Origin: Arabidopsis thaliana
Lineage: Eukaryota > Streptophyta > Magnoliopsida > Brassicales > Brassicaceae
Assembly (NCBI RefSeq): GCF_000001735.4
Contig: NC_003071.7
Span: 879,001-943,000, forward strand
Direction of reading: 5' to 3'
DNA length: 64,000 nt
Made by a program: the position numbers and the translations under genes. Below are positions 35,339 to 47,808 of the stretch, piece by piece (within the stretch, counting starts at the first letter, position 1; each line of letters begins with the position of its first letter). The notes beneath the pieces are model-generated. The model ran no database searches. It was not told where the DNA came from and saw only the letters and a list, made by a program, of their open reading frames with translations.

Positions 35339-36293
35339 CAACTAATTTTTATTTGGACGTTTAATACCCAATTGTTTTTGGTTGGAAGGTAAATACACGA
35401 AGTAATAAAACCGTGCAATTTAATACACAAACAATTAATCGTTGTTATTTTCATACTCACGATCTCACAACAAAAATAAAATTCTAATTTTACCCTTACC
35501 ATCTCAATTAACTATTAATTTTTTATAATATGATATTAATTTTATAATTTTGAATAAAAATTAATTTTATTAATATTTTAGTTTATGGTCTCCAATTTTT
35601 ATTATTATTATATTATTTTAAAATTTAACATAAAAATTATAGAAAATCAAAAATATTTTAAAATGGCCGGTAAACATTCTTCGTAGTGAGAAACTTTCTT
35701 TTCGATTGTATATCCTTCACGAATCAAACTATTTTCGGCAAAATCTCAACCTGAATCTCATCGTATTTCTCAAGATTTATCAATTCATAAAAATGGCTAA
35801 TTTTATTTTTAGTAGCAAAATAGCTAATCTCAACCCAAATCTCAACGAATTAGATTAATCTTTGATTCTAAATTTTTTCAAAGAGAAAACGATTCTTTGA
35901 TATTGCGACGATAGAAGAAGATTGTAAAAATGACTATTTTAAAATATTTTTGATTTTCTATAATTTTTAAGTTAATGTTTAGAATAATATAATAATAATA
36001 AAAATTAAAATTTTAGAGACCATAAACTAAAATGTTAATAAAATTAATTTTTATTCAAAATTATAAAATTAATATCATATTACCAAAAAAATAATAGTTA
36101 ATTGAGATGGTAAAGGTAAAATTGGAATTTTATATTTGTTGTAAGATCGTGAGTATGAAAATAACAACAATTAATTGTTTGTGTATTAAATTGTACGGTT
36201 TTATTACTTCGTGTATTTACCTTCCAACCAAAAACAATTAGATATTAAACGTCCAAATAAAAATTAGTTGAGGTTTTTTTTAGATTTTTTCCC

Positions 36294-38360
36294 TCAACTA
36301 TATACCAATTCTGTACTATATACCAAGCGCCGAAATAAATCAAACTGAACCAAATAATATACAGTTTCTATCTCAATTTTTTTCTTTTTTTTTATCTATC
36401 TCAAGTTCGTATGTAACTAAATCGAAAACAAAATTCAACCCCCAAAAAAGTAAAAGTTAGCAATGATAATATAATGATAGCCCATACTGATTACGTAACC
36501 CTCAACACACGATCAATTACAATTTACAAATACTTAGTGTAATAGTATTAGCTAAGAATGAGATTGGCCAAAATTATACTAAATGATTAATGACAAAGAA
36601 AGTCTCCGGGAAGATTCTGACAAATGGCTTGAAAAATAAGAAAAGAATCTGACAAATGGGGGACGTGCAAATTCTCTTGTCTAGCTCTCTATAATACTTT
36701 TGTCATGAAGTAAATGCAAACAGCAAGCGAGAGAGAGAAGTAACAGCTTCAGAAATGAAACGGACAGATAGATAAAAGAGACAAAGCAGAAGTTGTGAAA
36801 TGTCTCTTTAAGCTTCAAATGTTATAATCGAATATGGAATACAGCTTTTGCATTGTTTCATTTCATCCACCGTCTTTTCATCTATAACATGACACATTTA
36901 TTATCATAGTACATGGAATTCTTATTAACTTTTACACGTGTTTACGTTTTTTCAGAAATATTAAATCATGATTTTTGGTGTTTTTTTTTTATAAATATAT
37001 GTTTGTCACCATTTTTATGATATATTTCAATATATTTTGTACATATTAATCTTTATTTGTTTATCAAAATTCATCTTCTCATGTGACTTTTCTATGATTA
37101 CATTCTACACATGTAAACATGATTAGAAAAAATACATATACAAATATGAAACTTAGATTTTTAAACTGATAAGTCAGCAGATAATAATAAAAAAGTTATT
37201 AACACTAAAAAACTACTAAATTCTAAATCAAATAAACCCTTCAGCATAAAATAATTCTTAGATTGCAAAATTTACATCCTCCACAAGCCAACAAAGCAAG
37301 GCTAATCACACTCATGATGTTGAATATATATGAAGAAATGGCACTTTTGATATCATTATGGCAATTATGTTTCCATCAAAACCATTATACAACAAAAAAA
37401 AATTTGTTTTTGTTAAATTATAGACCATAACATAGTAGATCATTTTTTTAGGCTTTTAATTTTTGATTATTAACAACCAATAAAGGTTAACACTTACTAA
37501 AGAAAGTATAAACAAGTTTGTCACCATTAAATTTATTTCTAAGTGGAATACTTACAAGCTTTTTGCAGTTCCGTTGATTATTTATCCTTCCTTAGAATGT
37601 TCAATAATCACATGGGCATTGATATTATTCTCCACTACATTTCCATTACTCAAAAGAAGCTGCTCGGGTTTCAATTTCAAATTCAAGTTTTAGTATTCAA
37701 TAATCTTTACATAAAATGTTCATAATCACATGCACATTGGTATTATTATATTTTCATCTTGGAGAGATATTTGTTCTCACCTCAATAATTTTCAATTATT
37801 CAAAGTGAGTTTCAAAGTCAACATTATTTGTGTTCTTTAAAAAGAAAAGCATAAATCACACAAAACAGATAAAATTCATAGTATGGTAACAAAACACTTA
37901 TCAAACCCATTGGTTGATCTACATTACAATTACAACTTCATAACATAAACCAAAACGACCCAAAAAGAAAAACACATAGGCGGGTGGTGAAATTCCTCCT
38001 CTGCCCCTACCCACTTCTGCTTTTTAAACCACAAGACAGAAGCTTGAAAAAAGAAGATAAAACAAAATAAAAAAGTGATAAAACAAAGGAACCCATTGGT
38101 GAAACATAGAGGTCCCTTAAGACACACCACTCTACTACTCAACACCCACTTACTAAAACCCTAATCCTTAACATGACTAAAAGAGCCCTTATAAAACAAG
38201 CTCTTTTCTCCATTTTAACCCTCAAGAGTCAAAGAAGAAGTTTCAAGGCTCTCCACTTAAAAACCCTAAAAAGCCTTAAACCCTCTCTCTTTCTCTACTC
38301 TTTCCTCAACCAACTACTACACAAACCCTAAAACTATATAAAACCGAACTTGACTCAATT
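36294..38360. other. Intergenic DNA downstream of EXPA15
   Basis: AT-rich, with no gene visible. The part next to 38361 should be the EXPA15 3' UTR; it contains several 'aaaccctaa' phrases at 38156-38335. Confidence 0.4.
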
Positions 38361-39554
38361 TTAACGGAATTGACGGCCGGTGAAGGTTTGTCCAAAGGAC
38401 CAACTAGCTGGAGCAATGTTGTTAGAGACGACGGTACGACCATCACTAGCAGTCACCTTAAATGACAATGCTTGACCGTTTAAGAGATTGTTGCTTTGCC
38501 AGTTCTGTCCCCAGTTTCTTGACATTTGTTGCCACCTTGTTCTAGAACCTTTAACCGCAACCGAATGAACATCTCCAGCACCACCAACATTGGTCACCAA
38601 GACAAGGTTGAAGTAAGAGTGACCGTTGATTGTGAATCTTATACCTCCTCTTCTCATACACGGAACCCTACACATGAAGCAAAAAAAAAAAAAAAACCAT
38701 CAGTTAAATAACAGAGTCATTTAAATAACGAAACCATTAACAAGTTACGATGACCCAGATACGAAAGTGAATAAAGATTGAAACTTTTATCAACAAACAG
38801 AGCAATTATGAAGACCCATAACAAGAAATTTGACACCTAATCAAGAAACTGCATAAAAGATCAAGACTTTGTAACAGTAAAGACTATAGATTTATGTTTT
38901 ACCTTCTGTAGGAAACAGGGACAACACCAGCTTTGTACTGAGCAATGCGTTGAAAAACAGGCTGAGAGAGATCGAAATGATGAAGCGGAGGGTTACACCA
39001 ACCACCAGCGTTATTGGGAAGAGCGTTGTTAGGAGGACAGAAATTGGTGGCTGTGACAATGATAGCACCAGGTAAACACCACGCGCCGTCGCTCTGACAC
39101 TTGATCTCAAAACAAGCCCCGCAGCTAAGACCGTTGTTGAACAGAGCAGTGCTCAACGCCGCCGTGTTGGTCCCGTAACCTTGACTGTAGAGGTTCCCGT
39201 AGCCACAAGCTCCACCTAGAGACAACAACATCAACAAGATTGTAAATATCCTAGATTTTCGTTTTCTCTGAGACATTTTAGAGAACAAAGTGAGAAGCAC
39301 ATACCCATTGTTCCTGAAGCATCACTTCCACCATAGAAGGTAGCATGAGCATTGACCCATCCAGCGTCATAGCCATGAACAGAGCACACCATTGCAGCAA
39401 AACAAAACAGAGCAATTCCCAAAAGACCCATCTTACCCCTGCAATAGAACAAATTTCAAACAAAAATTATACCTTTATTGGTTATTAGAAAGATAGAAGA
39501 AAAAAAACAGTAAAAGAAAGACTTTGAAAGGAAGATGTTATATTACATGAACAT
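38361..39554 (-). CDS. EXPA15: Alpha-expansin 15
   Basis: Exons on the minus strand are 39547-39554, 39305-39438, 38903-39215 and 38361-38667, together 762 nt, 253 aa. The first coding exon has only 8 nt (ATGTTCAT); splicing to 39438 gives [20 protein letters not shown], a signal peptide ending near VHGY. A later in-frame ATG at 39431 would give a slightly shorter protein if the tiny exon is skipped. Residues about 45-150 form the double-psi beta-barrel domain with the conserved Cys set, [15 protein letters not shown] and the HFDLS motif. The C-terminal beta-sandwich (from about 160) includes [14 protein letters not shown] and ends [10 protein letters not shown]. Expansins loosen cellulose-xyloglucan contacts in acidic walls without hydrolysis. 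I recall At2g03090. Confidence 0.95.
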
Positions 39555-42500
39555 TCTCTTTGAGAAAGTGCAGAGCTTTAATGGAGGAGAGTGAGAGAAA
39601 AAGGAATGAGAAGGAGAAAGATAGTTTTGCTTTGATGGGAGTGAAGAAGGTTGATGGTTGAAGTGGAATTTATAGAATGTTCATTTACTGCTTTAACTGT
39701 TTTCCCTACCTTTTATTTATTTTTTACTTTTTGATCTTTCTTTACTTTAAAAAAAAAAACTCTGCAAAAAAAAAGTTATATTTAGGGTTTCAATGGTGAA
39801 TTTATTATTTTGCAGCAAAACATATGGGCACAAGCGCATGTACTTTGAAACATGGTTTTAAGAAAAAGAAAAAAGAAATGGTTATTTTGGTAGTTATTGG
39901 AGTATATAAACCCAAACATCATTGAATGTTTTGTTACATTTGTTGGCTTGTTCACCTGTTCTTACACGTTTGACATTAACTTTCATATTTATTTTTATGA
40001 TTCGTTTCATAATTTATTGTTACACATATATAGAGGTAAACTTTGATTTTTCAACAAAATTTTAAAATTTCAAAAATTTTAGGTTTTTATCAATGGTTAA
40101 ATTTCACAAAAAGTTGGATTCCTGCACCAAAGCAAGAAGAAAAAAAGGTCGGATTCTTTTCTTTCTTGTGATGATTTCTACTACTATATTGGAGGTATTT
40201 AGAAGAAAAAAAGTAAAGATTTTAAAATGTAGCTGCAAAGTTTTGAAATAATCACGAGCATCCCTAAACAAATTTGGTAGTGAGCTAGAGGGAGAGAGAG
40301 AAAGCACATGGGAGGGTCGCAGGCGGTTTTGATGGTTAGGAACTTTGGAAGCGTGTGACTTTTCTTCTGCAACCTTTTCTTCCTTTAGTATCCAAATGGG
40401 CCATCTCTACTTTTTAGTCTTTAATTAACATCACTTATTCTAAATAATTTTAGTAATTTATCGGAGGTCATTATTAAAGTTTTAAATGGTTACCGCGTTT
40501 CAGTTGGGCAAAACTTTTTATAGACCGGATCGTTTTTCATTTATCATTCACAAATTATAATCCGTAATGGTGTGGATCCAAAAAAATAAAATAAAACTTT
40601 TGCGGACAAATCGTCTTTAAACTAAGTCCACAGCAGTTTATTGTCCGCTTATGAAAATAGTATGTACTAAACCGATGAAAGATTAGTTCGTATTAACCAC
40701 AACATCTATTCAAAACCTAAGATTATTTATGTTAACCTAAATATTATCTCTATAGCTAATAAGTGTATCTATAAAATACATTCGTGTATTATTATGTGCA
40801 TATCTCGGTGTAGTATATTCCCTCCATTCCCTCAGTAAGATGAATTTTTTAGAAATTTCACATTCTTTAAGAAATATTGTATAAAGACAATTTTATCCTC
40901 TAATATACTTTAAAAATAATAATAAATATTTATCTAATTATTTAGTAAGGGTAAAACAGGAAAACAGTTTTAAAATTTGCATTGAAAATATAAAACTTCT
41001 ATCTTTGAGATAATCATTGAGCCAATCACATTACCATGCATGCTTTGATAATGTGGTATAGAAAACATATATATAATCATGAATAAAGAATTTTGCTTCT
41101 TACTATTTAGTAGTATTAATTCAGCAGCATATTATCAAAATAAATGAAGATTCGAAAAATCAGTCTTTAATTCTAACCGGCAAGTTTGGGACTTTGAATT
41201 ATAGAATAATTGCACCACATTGCATAAAGCATGCAAATGTATTTTAAAATAATACTAAACATATCTTTTCCAACGCTGCGTCACGGTTAACGAGTATCTA
41301 CTAGTATGATTTGTTGTCTGGAGCCTAGTCATTAACACCGTGATTTTTGGAGAAAATCATGTTTATATTTTTACTTTTTCTAAACCCTAATCAGAATCAG
41401 ATTCACTAGCTCCAATGCGGTCAAAACAATTTTACTACGGAAAAGGTCATTTCTCCATCTTCTCATCAATAAAATTAATAAAATCTTAAAAGAAAATTGG
41501 CTTTCTCAAAAACTGTGAAAGTTCGTTTGCTCTTATGTCTTCCTTGCAGTATTTTGCAGAGTCTTCAATTCCCAAATTTGTTCTTTTGTCTTAAAAAAAA
41601 GTTGTCTTAATATAAGTTGTCTTAATATACAACCCATGTTTTTTCTGACATTATGTTTTTTTTTTTACTGTTGGTTCGAGTATGCTTTGACTGTGTTGCT
41701 GTATTACCACTTTTCATAGTACTTTTCAAATATGATATTAGACCTCTAACTTTCAAAATTTTAAAATATAAACTAGTAAATTAAAATAATTACGAAAATA
41801 AAATACATTTCAGTCTAACGACCACTAACCGTTCAACTACATTTCAAGATTTCCAAAGGCAGCTTTTTGGTATTCCTCTTCTTTTGAGGTAATTGTCTAC
41901 AACTTTTTAAGAGTTTATCTAGACCGTTGATAATATTAAATTTAACGGATAGGATTGATACATGTTGCACGAGCACATATGATTCGTTGTCTGCACAATG
42001 CAAATAAATTCGAACCAAAATCAAACAAAAAAAATCCAAAAAAATCAAATATTAAATTTTATAACAGAAAGAACCAAATTTGATGGATTCGTACCGAAAT
42101 ATTTCAGATAATCAAAAATATAAATATATTTTCAAAAATATTAGTGATTTTTAAACTAAATAATTAAAAATAGTTGAGAATATATATAAAATAGTAAAAA
42201 TACTCTAAAATATCAAAAACAGTTGACTGAAAATATCCAAAAATAACCGAGATATCCGAAAACATTTCAAAGCAAAATAACCGAATGGATACTAAACTTT
42301 GGAATCCAAAAAACCGATAATCGTATGGATACGTACCAAAATAGAATGGATAACCAAACGTCCAAAACTATCTAAAATTTTGATTATTTTTTTTGCCAAA
42401 TTGTCACTTGCAAGTGCTCTGAGTTTAGCATAATTTAGGATTTAGTCTCTCTTAATAATGATGGGTCAAATTGATAAGAATATAAACTCGGTAGCAGATT

Positions 42501-45500
42501 ATCAATTTTAGAATAACTTCAAGCTACCGACAACTATATGTAGGTAACTAAATCCCTCGAGTGTTTTAAGCCTGAATCAGGTTCAATAATTGGAGAAAAG
42601 GTCATCTACTAATCATGATTAAGCACATACTATCTATCACTTTTGTTTCACTCCTCGTGGAAACCGTAGTGGTCAAATTATAAGACCACTCATTAAAAAA
42701 AGAAGTAATCTAAGTTAATCAATGACAATCACATAATACACGTTATTTTTCGTTATGGCCTACCTCTATATATCATTGTGATTATATTTTCTCAAGAAAT
42801 TGTATGCCATAATTTGTTTCCAACTAATCGCATCAGTGTTTCTAATTGAGTTCATATTTATATTTGTTTGTCATTAACATATTAGCCTACATATTAGTAA
42901 TATCAATTATAATGTGAATTTCACCATTACGTTTACAGTTTGAACATGTTTTTTTCTTAGACTAAGTACAAAATACAAGTACAATGTTTAAAATAATCAA
43001 CATCTTTATTTTATTATTTCTCTTAAGTTCATTTTTCTAATCCATCCACTAAAATTTGCTATAATTTTTTATAATTGTGCCTCACGTAAAATTAATTTAA
43101 TGTCGTTATGTTCTTGTTTAAACATTACTTTGGCATGTGCAATTGTTTTTGCTTTCTTACAAAGTTACAATCACGATATATTGCATGATTTTATAATCAT
43201 CATATTATTGTATAATATTATGTATGTATACATGGTTACGAAAAACATAGATAAGGGACAAGCTTAAGGTAGGTATCACGAGAGATACGACGAGACTCTA
43301 AGGTCGTCTTAAGATATGATTAAACTTAAAATCAAACCATTTAGGTTATCTCTTTGTATTATAGGCTCTACCATTTTTTCTTGATAAGATGCATATCTTC
43401 CCTGTTTGTAATATTTAACTACATTCCTAGCGGATGTGTTTATTAATATTTTCAGGTTTAATCGTTTTCGGTGTATGTTTATCCCAAGATCAGTCAATGT
43501 CGAGACTGACTTCCTTGCAAAAACAAGATCAGTCAACTATAAATTATAATTTACCCTTTTAATGATTATAACATTCGAATCATATTAATTCATTAACAAA
43601 AAATAAAATATTCGAATCATATTCCACTAAATCCGAAAGTGACATGGTAACCAAAAAATCTAACGAAATCGAATTATGCTATTTCTTTTTGTGAACCCGT
43701 CCCTAGCTAGCTCTACTCATAGAACGATTATTAATCTGATTTGACTCATAGATGTCGATTATATGGTTAACAAATCGTTTCAATTATAATGCTGCTCTTA
43801 ATTAGTACCCTTTGTTAATTAATTAATTAATTTATTTATTTACGTTGACAATTCTACTGTAATCAAATTGAATTAGGAAAAAATATGAACAGGAATTAAA
43901 TATTTTCTAACAAACTCTATTTAGCTATCTCAAAAGATTCATAGTTGGTTACTTCTTAACTCATAAAGACATTTTATTTTTATTTTTGATAAAGAACTCA
44001 TATAAAACATTGCTTGTTCGAAAGATATCTACATTCCAATTTGAGTTGTTTTTATACAATGTACTATTTTTTATTTTTGTATGTAAATCCTAGCTAGCTT
44101 ATTCTTTTTTTTTGTTTTTGTTAAGTAGTTATAACGCAGGTTGGTGGAGGCTTGGAGAGAAAACCTTGTAAGTTTACACTAAGACCACAAATGGTTATAT
44201 TTGTTGAGTTTTTTTTTCCTCTTGTTGTAAACCTAAAAATAAATTGAATGATCCTAACAAGGTCTTTGCAAAAACCTTAGAGTAACATTAACGTGAAACA
44301 GATGGAGTATATATTTGCAAAGGTTAAAATTTTATCTTATTTCAATATCTTAGAGAAAAACAGAACTTTTCTTACCACTAATAAATTCTTTATTTCTGTT
44401 TTCTTAATATATATAGAAACCAACAGAAAATTCATATTTTACTGTAAAATCAGAAAAGCTTTATACCAATCAATTTACGTAGAATTTAAACCCTTACCGA
44501 AAATCCCAAAAAACTCATATAGTATATAATTCAAAGGCCTTTAAAACTATAAAATGTAGAAGTGTATAGTTTAGTTATTTATAATTTATACTAATAAAAA
44601 GAGTAATGGATTGCTAAGACATGCATTTTTAGTAATTAGTATTCTTATTATGGTAACATTTCAACACGAATAATGCAGACGCTGTTGGAAAAAAGTAAAT
44701 TAGCCGACACCTACTCCTAAGAGATGCCTAATTGCCTACTATAACATGGGTAAAGCGATGTATGTCGAGTAAAAGCTTGAAATCATAAAAGTATCATGTT
44801 TCCAAATTGTATATTATTTATGTTTTGTGCTTTAAGAAAATGCTATTAAAGTTCCAAAAACACTTATCTATACAAAAAAAAAACTATCTATACAAAATTT
44901 TACCCTTTAGACTTGGATGTTTTTTGTTCTACAACATCATTATATTAAAATACAGAAAACAATAGTTAAACTTGAAAAAAATAAAAAACATATCCAATTT
45001 AGATAAGCAAAACATAAAATAATAAAAATAAAGAAATAGAAAACTAAAATTTAATCTATCTAAGAAATTCATTTTTATATGAGACGAGAATTTGAGAACA
45101 AGTACGAGAGTAACGAGACAAAACATAACGAAAAAGAACTATTCCTACTTCTATCGGAAACAACTTTTTTTTTTTTTGTTAAAAATCGGAAACAAATTTT
45201 TGAAACGCTTTTCCTCAATAATATTTTTACTGAAATTTTAGAAATAGTTATGAATGTTGAAAAGAGGTGATCCTTTCGAAGCTTAGCAAAAGAAGAAAAG
45301 ATTAAAGAAATTGTGATTATAAATATGAATATTGGGATTTCAAATATTTCATACTCTGCCGTAAAAAAAATAGCAAAAAAGATTTCAGACTCACTTTCTA
45401 TAACTACTAATATATTCGGAATCGTAAAGTACAACAATATTGTGAAACAATTGGAAACTTTCATCAGAAATTACAATTAATTAGACTGATAAAATTCAGC

Positions 45501-46339
45501 AATATGGGTCCGTGGCTGTGAGCTTGAGACTAGCCCCACTGCCGACAGTAAATTTAGCAGGCTTTACTATTTAAATTTATCAAGTTGGTCGTATTTATCT
45601 TATTTCAGAAATAAAATTCAACAAGAATAAAGTAGCAAGTTGCTATTTACATTGATCGAATTAGTAAGTGTAATGACTAATCATGACTAGCTGATCTTTA
45701 GTTTCACCGATATTGAAAAGAGTTAATTTATTATATGCCGAACTTTATACATATATAGTATATTAAATCTGTAAAAAAGAAACTAATATATAGTATATTA
45801 AATGTTGATTTAAAAATATTAGCTTAAAATGAACAAATGATGACAAAAAAGAACAAATATTTTATTACACGTATATGTCAACCCATCTATTAAATAAATA
45901 AAAAATTATATTTTTTAATTTATTTTGTTATATTATTTATTGTATATTTTGTTATTAGTTTTTGTGAAAATTATGTAATTATTATTATTTTTATTTGTTT
46001 ATAAAAAGAAATGAAAAAAATATATTATTTGGTCAACATCGGTCAATACTGGTCAACGCCGGATTCTAATGATCGAAACATCAAAGTAGGATGGTTATGA
46101 TGTAACATGACTTATGTTTGTTCGTGTATATCTGTATGTGATGACTATATTTCGTGTAGCAAACGAAACATTTTTAAAGTTTTCATGTATGCCGATGTGT
46201 TGGCTTATATTTCACGTAACTGATAAATATTTTTCCAATATTAAATCATATCGTAAGAAAATACATTTTTATTTTATATGATTACTTATCATTATATATA
46301 CTAATTTGATAAAAAAAATTTTTTTTACCAAAAAACAAA
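39555..46339. other. Large AT-rich intergenic region
   Basis: Nearly 6.8 kb without a gene I can support. It contains the EXPA15 promoter at the left, 'gtccgc'-type element remnants at 40520-40650, a 'ccctccattccctcagtaag' phrase at 40820 resembling the end of a Stowaway-like MITE (its partner end is not seen), and the CCGAA-rich tract listed separately. Short open frames around 43.3, 44.3 and 45.1 kb are low-complexity. Confidence 0.5.
41990..42390. repeat. CCGAA/CCAAA-rich degenerate repeat
   Basis: Irregular 'aaccgaa', 'atccgaaa' and 'tatccaaaaa' pentamer-like units, opposite in orientation to the TTCGG-rich patches at 14.85-15.38 kb. Probably the same kind of degenerate dispersed sequence, more decayed. 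Confidence 0.4.
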
Positions 46340-46753
46340 TTAGACTTTAAACCAATCAAACATGCGCTTTCGTGGTGTCAAATTACCTTCTAAGTAAATT
46401 CCATCAAGTTTAGCAATCCATCTACGTATCTGACCACATCGTCGAGTAGACCCTCCTCTGTATGCTCTCCATAAGATATGATGATTTTGCATGTTAGGAC
46501 CTTGTCATAAGAGACACTTCCATATTGTTCTATCGAACGGATTTTCGTTGAATCTCCATTCCGTAATTTTCATGAACGCCACATCTCTAACTTCCGTTTT
46601 GTCGCTTTTGGATATACAATTGACTTTGAGAATGCTCCCAGGTTTGAGTTCATTTTGAAATGCTAAAATGCTTTCGTCACAAAAAAATTCTGCTTCATTC
46701 AAACAAAAATACATCGAAAGGAATGACATGATGAAAACTATGAGATGATTCAT
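46340..46753 (-). pseudogene. Plant self-incompatibility S1-like (SPH) gene with one in-frame TGA
   Basis: From the ATG at 46753 the frame gives a signal peptide (MNHLIVFIMSFLSMYFCLNE) and the S1 fold start: a Cys after FF, GSILKVNC, and FDRTIWKCLL. A TGA at 46505-46507 then interrupts it at codon 83. The same frame stays open for 54 more codons and contains the second half of the family: ILWRAYRGGSTRRCG, the last Cys, and WIAKLDGIYLEGN, ending FDWFKV at TAA 46340. Relatives often have Arg (CGA) at this place, so a single C-to-T change explains the stop. No other damage is seen. A TATA box (TATATATAAAC, 46805-46815) lies about 55 bp upstream. Secreted S1 homologues are small and mostly uncharacterised in Arabidopsis. 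Pseudogene is the default reading; read-through at TGA-C is a remote alternative. Confidence 0.8.
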
Positions 46754-47130
46754 TTTTTTTATTTTTATTTTAGAGTAACATGAATCTAAAAATATCAAAG
46801 TGAGTTTATATATAGTTTTGGTAGTGATACTTTCATTTTTTATTAAATCAATTTCTTAAAGAATTAGCTAAAGTTAAGGAACAAATATTAACCTGTTAAT
46901 TCTCTGGTTGGAGGAAAATTTACTATCGAAAACTAAGGTTGGCCGATATAACTCTAAAATCAATGCAGATCATTTAAACTTAAGAAAAAGCCATGACAAT
47001 GAAAAGGAAAAATATCAAAAGAAAACTTTCAAGTTGAAACACTTTCCCAACTAAAACTTCTATATTTTGGTGTTTTTTTAAAAACCAGCAACTAAATAAC
47101 TTACCTAGAAAAACATTCAAGTAACCAAAC

Positions 47131-47318
47131 TGTGAGGATTAGAACGTTCTCGAGTTGTACTTTGTCTAATCTCAGACCTCTCAACTCACTCTGTTGTTCA
47201 CTCGTTTGTAAAAAGCGGAACTTGAAAGTAAGAACACACAGGAATTAACGAGTTCAGGATTCAAACTTGAATCCCTACGTCTCGCCGAGATATTCTCGGA
47301 AATCCACTAAGAACTTGC
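47131..47318 (-). repeat. 3' LTR segment shared with the 5' end, copia element 2
   Basis: Matches 50759-50946. In element orientation it ends ...CCTCACA. On the plus strand both copies are preceded by the same few extra bases (accaaac). Confidence 0.7.
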
Positions 47319-47808
47319 TCTTATCTTGAGCCTTTAGGGTTCTACAACTTTCTCTCTCTGTTACAAACTTCTCTCACCCCTTACAAAGCAACACAACACA
47401 ACCAACTCCTTTAAAGAGACAAAGAGAAGGATCTAGAGCTACCCGACACGCTCGTGCTTGAACCTTACACAAGTCAGGTGCTCCAGCTGCAATTACGGGC
47501 CTGAATTGCTGCAATCTCTTAGGCGGCTTGATTGAAGAAGCCATTCTGGTTGTCTGCTCTTGTTGCTTGTACGAACTCGACAATGTGATGTCATGAGAGA
47601 GAGCTGAAGAGATCTCCTTTTGTTTCTCAAACTTGGCGCATAAAGTGAACCCTCTAAGCGACCCAGAAACTCTTATCTCTTCCTTGCTTTTCATTTGAAC
47701 TTCGAACCCTCTATACCGAATAGAGTCTTTCTCATACTTGGTGAATTTAGACCAAAACTCACAAAACTCCTCCTTGGTATAAAGTTCACTGAACTCATCT
47801 TCTTAGTG
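47319..47808 (-). other. Unassigned segment between truncated RT and LTR
   Basis: This 490-bp stretch follows the broken RT on the minus strand. It holds an open frame (47374-47694) with no domain I know, including TTRMASSIKPPKRLQQF. It could be the U3 part of a longer LTR (the right LTR would then be truncated), a 3' untranslated region, or foreign sequence joined at the deletion. It contains a promoter-like CT-rich zone near 47340-47380. Confidence 0.4.

Larger units (their letters stand above)
30705..36293. mobile_element. Foldback DNA element split by a copia retrotransposon
   Basis: Without the copia insertion this is an element of about 980 bp with long inverted ends. The left arm starts 'gggaaaaaaccc' at 30705, passes 'acctcaact' and resumes at 35344. 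The right arm (35935-36293) is its reverse complement, including 'gtccaaataaaaattagttgag'. The middle is AT-rich with no coding capacity. Flanks (tttattata versus tcaactata) agree at 6 of 9 positions, compatible with a decayed Mutator-type 9-bp duplication but weak. Likely a non-autonomous MITE-like element. Confidence 0.7.

Noticed and set aside
43309..43536. 75-codon minus-strand frame in the large intergenic region
   Set aside because: No recognisable family and no splice or promoter context.
45075..45464. 129-codon minus-strand frame rich in Phe/Ile/Ser
   Set aside because: Low-complexity composition expected from AT-rich DNA, with no domain or promoter. An opposite-strand frame overlaps it.
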